A DNA stretch of 39,874 nucleotides from Stenotrophomonas maltophilia (lineage in GTDB: Bacteria > Pseudomonadota > Gammaproteobacteria > Xanthomonadales > Xanthomonadaceae): positions 1-39,874 of the forward strand of contig NZ_NIVS01000028.1 of the NCBI RefSeq assembly GCF_002205165.1, given 5' to 3'. Shown here piece after piece: positions 35,424 to 39,874 of this stretch (the stretch's first letter is position 1; each line of letters begins with the position of its first letter). The translations under genes and the position numbers were made by a program. The notes below the pieces were generated by a model. It was not told the origin of the DNA. It was given only the letters and a program-made list of their open reading frames with translations, and did not search any database.

Positions 35424-36124
35424 GGTTTGGCTCCTTCAGAAGAATCCAGTTCACGGCTCCACGACAGGCCATTGACGTAGATGCCCAGCGGGTTGCGGCG
35501 CAGGCGTTCTTCGGTGCGCGGGGTCTGCTGCACGATGGACACCACCGCCGTCCATCGCTCCAGCCCGGCCGCCGCGCCATTGACGTAGCGGCGTTCCGTC
35601 CAGCGCACGTTGAACGACGCATCGCTGGCGCGAACCACGCTGGTGATCTGCACCGTCACCGACTCCTTGCCGATGCGGGCGAACGGGTCGTTGGTGCGGG
35701 CGTAGTCGTTGAGCACGGCCGCGCCCCGATCGGTGGTGTAGTCGTAGGCATCGAGCCAGTTCTGGCGCACGACGATGGGGTCGATGGACAGCGAGCGCAC
35801 CAGACCAATGAAGCGCGCGATATGGTGCGCCGTCTGCGCATCGGTGGGGCGGTACGGCGTGGCCGCTTCGCCCACGGTGCGCACCTGGCCGGACTGATCG
35901 ACCTCGATGACGTAGGGCGTGACGATGGACTGGGCCGATCGCCACACCAGGCCGCCGGCCATCAGCAGCGCGAGCACGAGGCAGCCGAAAGCCATCAGCC
36001 GCCAGTTCTTGGCCTGCACACGGGCCGAGCCGATGCGCTCGTCCCAAACCTGGGCTGCGGATTGATAGGGAGTGGCAGGCTGCGGCGTATCGGCATAGCG
36101 CACCTGCGGTCGTTTGAATCGCAT
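35420..36124 (-). CDS. trbF: Conjugal transfer protein TrbF (VirB8-like)
   Basis: The 234-residue inner-membrane protein has one helix (about 44-64, LMAFGCLVLALLMAGGLVWR) and a periplasmic NTF2-like VirB8 domain: VTPYVIEVDQSGQVRTVGEA, RTNDPFARIGKESVTVQIT and SFNVRWTERRYVNG. ATG 36124 has AAGGAGA just upstream. It is an assembly factor of the type IV secretion channel. Confidence 0.95.
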   Translation of the reverse strand: MRFKRPQVRYADTPQPATPYQSAAQVWDERIGSARVQAKNWRLMAFGCLVLALLMAGGLVWRSAQSIVTPYVIEVDQSGQVRTVGEAATPYRPTDAQTAHHIARFIGLVRSLSIDPIVVRQNWLDAYDYTTDRGAAVLNDYARTNDPFARIGKESVTVQITSVVRASDASFNVRWTERRYVNGAAAGLERWTAVVSIVQQTPRTEERLRRNPLGIYVNGLSWSRELDSSEGAKP

Positions 36125-36141
36125 GGAGTTCTCCTTGAAAG

Positions 36142-37530
36142 TCAGCTATCGGAATCCCGCAGGCTCGGGCCTTGGCCCGAACCGCCGCCGTCGCCACCGC
36201 GCAGCGTGTGCGCGGCAGTGGTGGTGGCCTGGGTGAGTTGTTGGCGGCGTTGTAGGCTCTTGGCCCAGCCGGGTTGTTCCTGCTTCTGCGCGTTGGCCGT
36301 GTTGCCAGTGGCACCGCCTGTGGCGGCTGGCCCGGCAGTGCCTCCGCCTGAGCCGTCATCTGCGCCAGAGCCTTGCCAGCCTGCTTTGAATGGCGCGGCT
36401 GCCTTGGCCGCCGCTGCCTTGATGCCAGCACCAGCGCGTTGGCCTGCCGCCTGTGCGCCGCCCTTGGCGACACTGCCCAGCCCTGCCATCGCGCCTTTGG
36501 CTCCGCCGCCCGCAGCGGCGGAGCCAGCCTGGAATGCCGACTTCGCACTACCCGCTGCCGAGGTCGCGGCCCGTGCGCCAGCCCCGGCGAGCTTGGCGGC
36601 AGCCGGTGTCATGCGCGCCCCGGCCATCACCGCACCGCCCACGCCGGTTGCCGCAGCACCTACGGCAACCGCCGCACCTGCGGCACCCACCGCGGCACCG
36701 GCCATCGCGCCGGCACCCAACTGCGGTGCGCCGGAGACCAGCCCAGTGGCAATACCAGGGCCGAAGATCCCCAACGCCAGCAGCGTGAGCGAGGCCAGCA
36801 TGATGACCACCGCGTGGTCGATGGAAGGCTCGGCTGGATGCACTTGGAACTCGGCAAAAAGGCCCGATCCAATGCCGACGATCACGGCCAGCACCAGCAC
36901 CTTGATGCCCGAGGACACCACGTTGCCCAGCACCTTTTCGGCGAGAAAGCTGGTCTTGTTCCACAGCGCGAACGGCACCAGTACGAAGCCTGCGAGCGTG
37001 GTCAGCTTGAACTCGATCAGAGTGATGAAAAGCTGGATTGCCAGCACGAAGAAGCACAGGATCACCACCGCCCACGCCAGGAACATGACCACGATGGGCG
37101 TCATGTTCACGAACACCTCGGGGAAGCCAGCCATGTCACTGATCTGCTCAAGGATCGGCGCTGCCGCGTCAATGCCGGTCTTGGCTAGGCGTCCCGGTTG
37201 CAGGAATTCGCCCATGCTCATCGTCGAGCCGCTGGCCGTCAGGCCCAGGCCCGCGAACGAGCGGAAGACGATGCTGGCCAGCCAGTTGAAGTTGTTGATG
37301 ATGTAGGCGAAGGCACCGACGTAGAGCACCTTGCGCAGCAGCTTGGCGATCACGTCCTCGCCCTGGCCGGTGGCGTGGCTCATCGCCCAGTACAGCCCGG
37401 CAATCGTCATGTCGATGACGATCAGCGTGGCGGTAAGGAACGCGACTTCGCCCTGCAGCAGCCCAAAGCCCGAGTCGATGTAACGCGAAAAGGTAGCGAG
37501 GAAGCGGTCAATGACCGTCACGTCATTCAT
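36142..37530 (-). CDS. trbL: P-type conjugal transfer protein TrbL (VirB6-like)
   Basis: The 462-residue polytopic protein has about six membrane helices in the first 270 residues (for example AFLTATLIVIDMTIAGLYWA and VFVNMTPIVVMFLAWAVVIL). The long C-terminal part is very rich in Gly and Ala (low complexity, 290-400), as usual in TrbL. It forms the inner-membrane pore of the mating apparatus. ATG 37530 lies 12 nt after trbJ; trbK is absent here. Confidence 0.95.
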   Translation of the reverse strand: MNDVTVIDRFLATFSRYIDSGFGLLQGEVAFLTATLIVIDMTIAGLYWAMSHATGQGEDVIAKLLRKVLYVGAFAYIINNFNWLASIVFRSFAGLGLTASGSTMSMGEFLQPGRLAKTGIDAAAPILEQISDMAGFPEVFVNMTPIVVMFLAWAVVILCFFVLAIQLFITLIEFKLTTLAGFVLVPFALWNKTSFLAEKVLGNVVSSGIKVLVLAVIVGIGSGLFAEFQVHPAEPSIDHAVVIMLASLTLLALGIFGPGIATGLVSGAPQLGAGAMAGAAVGAAGAAVAVGAAATGVGGAVMAGARMTPAAAKLAGAGARAATSAAGSAKSAFQAGSAAAGGGAKGAMAGLGSVAKGGAQAAGQRAGAGIKAAAAKAAAPFKAGWQGSGADDGSGGGTAGPAATGGATGNTANAQKQEQPGWAKSLQRRQQLTQATTTAAHTLRGGDGGGSGQGPSLRDSDS

Positions 37531-37542
37531 GGCGGGGCTCCG

Positions 37543-38286
37543 TCAGTTGCCGTAGAAATCCACGCGCTGCGGCGTGTAGGGCGTGCCATCACCCAGGAAG
37601 CGGCGTGTCACTTCCCGGCCGCGTTCGACAGCCGCCGCCTGCCGTGCCAGTTCCAGCGCGGCGGCGCGTTCCTGCGTGATCTGGAGTTGCTGTGCCTGGA
37701 TGGACTGCTTGGCCTGCAAGGCCAGAAGCTGGTTGGTCGCCTGCATGGCTTGCAGCGCGCCGGTGGCGGACTGACTCTGGCCGACCAGGTCGGACAGCGC
37801 GCTTTCGTCTTGCGCCAGGTTCTGCGACACCTGCGCCTGCATCCGCATCGCGGTGTGAAGGCCGTTCAGCGTGTTCTTCCAGCGCTCCTGCGCGTCGCGC
37901 AGCATCTGGTCGCCGCTGACGGTCGCGGCATACTGCTCCGGGTACAGCCGGGCGAAGGTGGCATCCATGCTCTGCACGTCATAGGCCAGACCGCGCGCCT
38001 CAGCGATCAGGCGCTCGGTCGTGGCAAGCGTCGAGCGCAGGCGATTGACGATGTTGAAATCCAGATTCGCCAGATTGCGCGCCTGGTTCACCAGCATCTG
38101 CGCTTCGTTCTGGAGTTGGTTGATCTGGTTGTTGATCTGCTCCAGCGTGCGAACAGCGGTCAACGTGTTCTGCACGAAATTGGACGGGTCGAATACCGTC
38201 AGCGCGGACGCAGGCTGTGAGGACAGCAGCGATACCGAAAGCACGGCGGCGAGCGAGACGGATAGCAAACGGGGTTGGGTCTTCAT
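37543..38286 (-). CDS. trbJ: P-type conjugal transfer protein TrbJ (VirB5-like)
   Basis: The 247-residue periplasmic protein starts at ATG 38286, with GGAGG 8 nt upstream; an open frame starting at 38361 lies inside trbE and is rejected. The signal peptide ends LLSSQPASA. The mature part is a long helical bundle with heptad-like repeats (TLEQINNQINQLQNEAQMLV, ALQAMQATNQLLALQAKQSI), as in VirB5/TrbJ pilus-tip proteins. The first codon overlaps the trbE stop. Confidence 0.9.
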   Translation of the reverse strand: MKTQPRLLSVSLAAVLSVSLLSSQPASALTVFDPSNFVQNTLTAVRTLEQINNQINQLQNEAQMLVNQARNLANLDFNIVNRLRSTLATTERLIAEARGLAYDVQSMDATFARLYPEQYAATVSGDQMLRDAQERWKNTLNGLHTAMRMQAQVSQNLAQDESALSDLVGQSQSATGALQAMQATNQLLALQAKQSIQAQQLQITQERAAALELARQAAAVERGREVTRRFLGDGTPYTPQRVDFYGN

Positions 38287-39874
38287 GGTGAAACCTCCAG
38301 GGGTTGAGAAGCGAGGAAGGACGCTGCCGCCGGTGCGGACGGCAACAAGTCGGCAGCCCAATCGAGGCTGCGATGACGCAACCAGGCACCGGCGAAGCCC
38401 GGTGTGCCTGCGTCCAGCAGCACGCGATCCATGTCGCGTTGGTCTTGCGGGGTGGAAGCCCCGGCAAAGGCCAGCGTGGCTGGCCCCAGGTCGAGGTCGA
38501 ACAGGCGATTGCCCAGGCGCGATTGGTAGTAGTAGTCACGCTTGGGCTGCGCGGTCGCCACGATCTCGATCTGGCGCGAGTTCAGCCCGAAGCCTTCGTA
38601 GATCGTGCGGATCTGCGGCTCGGTCGCCTGCGGGTTAGGGAGAAAGATCCGACTGGTGCAGCTTTCGATCACCGCCGGGGCAATGCTCGAATCCTTGATG
38701 TCGGCCAGCGACTGCGTGGCGAAGATGACGCTGACGTTCTTCTTGCGCAGCGTCTTCAGCCATTGCCGGATGCGGGTGGCGAACACAGGGTCATCGAGGA
38801 ACAGCCAGGCTTCATCGAGGATCAGTAGCGTGGGCGCTCCGTCGAAGCGTTCATCGAAGCGGGCGAACAGGTAGCCCAGCACAGCCAGCACCGCCGCCTT
38901 GCTGTGCATCAGTTCTTCCATCTCAAAGCCCTGCACGCTACCGGAACCCAGCCGATCGGCATCTGCGTCCAGCAACTTTCCGTGCGCTCCACCCAGCACA
39001 TAAGGAGCGAGCGCCTGGCGCAGTGCGTTCGATTGCAGCAGCACCGACAGGCCCGTCAGCGTGCGCTGCTCCACCGGCGCGCCGGCGAGGCTGCCGAGTG
39101 CCGACCAGATCGCGGCCTTCTCGTCCGGGCCAATGGAGACACCTTCATGCAGCAGGCGGCCTTCCACCCATTCGGCGGCCCAGGTGCGATAGCCCTCGTG
39201 GTCGATGCGGACGAGAGGCTGGAACGCAATCGCCCCGTCGTTGCCCAGGTCGTAATGCTCACCGCCCAGCCCTAGGATGGTGGCGCGCATGGAGCGGCCC
39301 ATATCGAAGGCAAAGATGCGCGAGCCGGGATAGCGGCGGAACTGCATCGCCAGCGTGGCCAGCAGCACCGACTTGCCCATGCCGGTCGGCCCGGCGACCA
39401 GCGTGTGGCCCACGTCGCCGATGTGCGTCACCAGCCGGAACGGCGTCGCGCCATCGGTGCGTGTGACGATCAGTGGCGGGCCGTCAAGGTGCGCGTTCTT
39501 CTCCGGCCCGGCCCACACGGCGGATACCGGCATCATGTGCGCCAGGTTCAGCGTCGAGACGATGGGCTGACGCACATTCGCGTAGGCGTTACCGGGAATG
39601 GACGACAGCCAGGCATCCACCGCGTTCAAGGTTTCAGGGATGGTGACAAAGCCCCGGCCCTGAATGACGCGCTCCACCATGCGCAGCTTCTCGTCGGCCA
39701 CGGCTGGGTCTGTGTCGAGCACCGTCACGGTGGCTGTCAGGTAGCCGAAGGCGACTTGATCGCTGCCCAGTTCTTGCAAGGCGGCGTCTGCATCGGCGGC
39801 CTTGTTGTTGGCGTCGGTATCGACCAGCGGGCTTTCCTGCTGGAAGATGATTTCGCGCAGCAGCGCGACGACGT
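38283..39874 (-). CDS. trbE: Conjugal transfer ATPase TrbE (VirB4-like), 5' end outside window
   Basis: About 530 C-terminal residues of a protein usually near 800-850 long are present; the frame stays open to the right edge. Walker A is GPTGMGKSVLLATL, Walker B is LLILDEAWLFLDD, and the VirB4 C-terminal block VSVIFATQSLADI is intact. TrbE powers pilus assembly and substrate transfer at the inner membrane. An in-frame TTG at 39779 is an internal codon, not the start, because coding continues upstream (EIIFQQESPLVDTD). Confidence 0.95.
   Translation of the reverse strand, partial: VVALLREIIFQQESPLVDTDANNKAADADAALQELGSDQVAFGYLTATVTVLDTDPAVADEKLRMVERVIQGRGFVTIPETLNAVDAWLSSIPGNAYANVRQPIVSTLNLAHMMPVSAVWAGPEKNAHLDGPPLIVTRTDGATPFRLVTHIGDVGHTLVAGPTGMGKSVLLATLAMQFRRYPGSRIFAFDMGRSMRATILGLGGEHYDLGNDGAIAFQPLVRIDHEGYRTWAAEWVEGRLLHEGVSIGPDEKAAIWSALGSLAGAPVEQRTLTGLSVLLQSNALRQALAPYVLGGAHGKLLDADADRLGSGSVQGFEMEELMHSKAAVLAVLGYLFARFDERFDGAPTLLILDEAWLFLDDPVFATRIRQWLKTLRKKNVSVIFATQSLADIKDSSIAPAVIESCTSRIFLPNPQATEPQIRTIYEGFGLNSRQIEIVATAQPKRDYYYQSRLGNRLFDLDLGPATLAFAGASTPQDQRDMDRVLLDAGTPGFAGAWLRHRSLDWAADLLPSAPAAASFLASQPLEVSP

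Larger units (their letters stand above)
32600..39874 (-). mobile_element. Terminal part of a Tn4371-like integrative conjugative element
   Basis: From here to the right edge all genes are minus-strand conjugation genes in the order trbE, trbJ, trbL, trbF, trbG, trbI, DUF2274 (5' to 3'), without trbK between trbJ and trbL. That order and the DUF2274 tail are features of the Tn4371 ICE family. The boundary is placed between cutC and the module terminator, at the T-rich 8-mer. The integrase, relaxase, coupling protein, trbB-D and cargo are outside the window. Confidence 0.75.

Noticed and set aside
35186..37306. Very long plus-strand open frame (706 codons) across the trb genes
   Set aside because: It lies antisense to trbG, trbF and trbL, whose protein signatures are unmistakable. 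The frame is open because of GC-rich third positions.

Overview
The window is GC-rich (roughly two thirds by eye) and reads as a Xanthomonadaceae chromosome (Stenotrophomonas, Xanthomonas or a close relative). The basis is gene order (thrABC followed by an Fnr-type regulator, hisS and a complete compact his operon), a TrpR-like repressor at the head of the his operon, and general codon use. The species cannot be fixed from the sequence alone. Three kinds of DNA follow one another: an accessory left end, a long chromosomal core, and the end of an integrative conjugative element (ICE) at the right.

Left end (1-3.6 kb). This stretch is scarred by mobile DNA. The right end of an IS3-family insertion sequence sits in the N-terminal part of an acyltransferase-3 gene. 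After it come orphan small genes, one frameshifted gene, a small membrane-anchored protein gene, a degenerate tRNA 3' half that may be an old attachment site, and two short genes for hydrophilic proteins on the minus strand, one of them apparently frameshifted.

Stress and biosynthesis block (3.7-9.9 kb). A DUF421 membrane protein and a proline-rich small protein precede a tightly coupled six-gene run on the plus strand: zinc alcohol dehydrogenase, acyl-CoA-dehydrogenase-like protein, PIG-L deacetylase, NodS-like methyltransferase, family 2 glycosyltransferase and a PQ-loop/SemiSWEET-like membrane protein. All junctions are 1-nt gaps or short overlaps. This is the best candidate here for an undescribed pathway, because deacetylase + NodS-type methyltransferase + GT2 resembles the logic of lipo-chitooligosaccharide tailoring. 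A DUF2383 four-helix-bundle protein and a strong terminator follow.

Amino-acid core (10-28 kb). A GNAT acetyltransferase, an AraC-type regulator and an EamA transporter lead to thrA-thrB-thrC. This operon is preceded by a Thr-rich leader peptide and two mutually exclusive RNA pairings, a threonine attenuator. A convergent Crp/Fnr regulator has cysteines placed for an iron-sulfur cluster. hisS and a coupled small lipoprotein come next. Then a TrpR-like regulator, probably the his repressor, lies behind a perfect 11-2-11 palindrome and is followed by hisG-D-C-B-H-A-F-IE, the full set of dedicated histidine enzymes, nearly all overlapping by 4-11 nt.

Carbohydrate block (28-32.6 kb). A secreted calcineurin-like phosphoesterase is followed by glucokinase, a Tat-exported glycosylasparaginase and CutC. 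The last three probably form an operon linked to glycoasparagine or amino-sugar use. A palindromic repeat overlaps the cutC stop codon.

ICE end (about 32.6 kb to the right edge). A Tn4371-like conjugation module runs on the minus strand: trbE (cut by the window edge), trbJ, trbL, trbF, trbG, trbI, then a DUF2274 gene and a terminator. A T-rich 8-mer 39 nt beyond cutC is a candidate core attachment site. The rest of the ICE lies outside the window.
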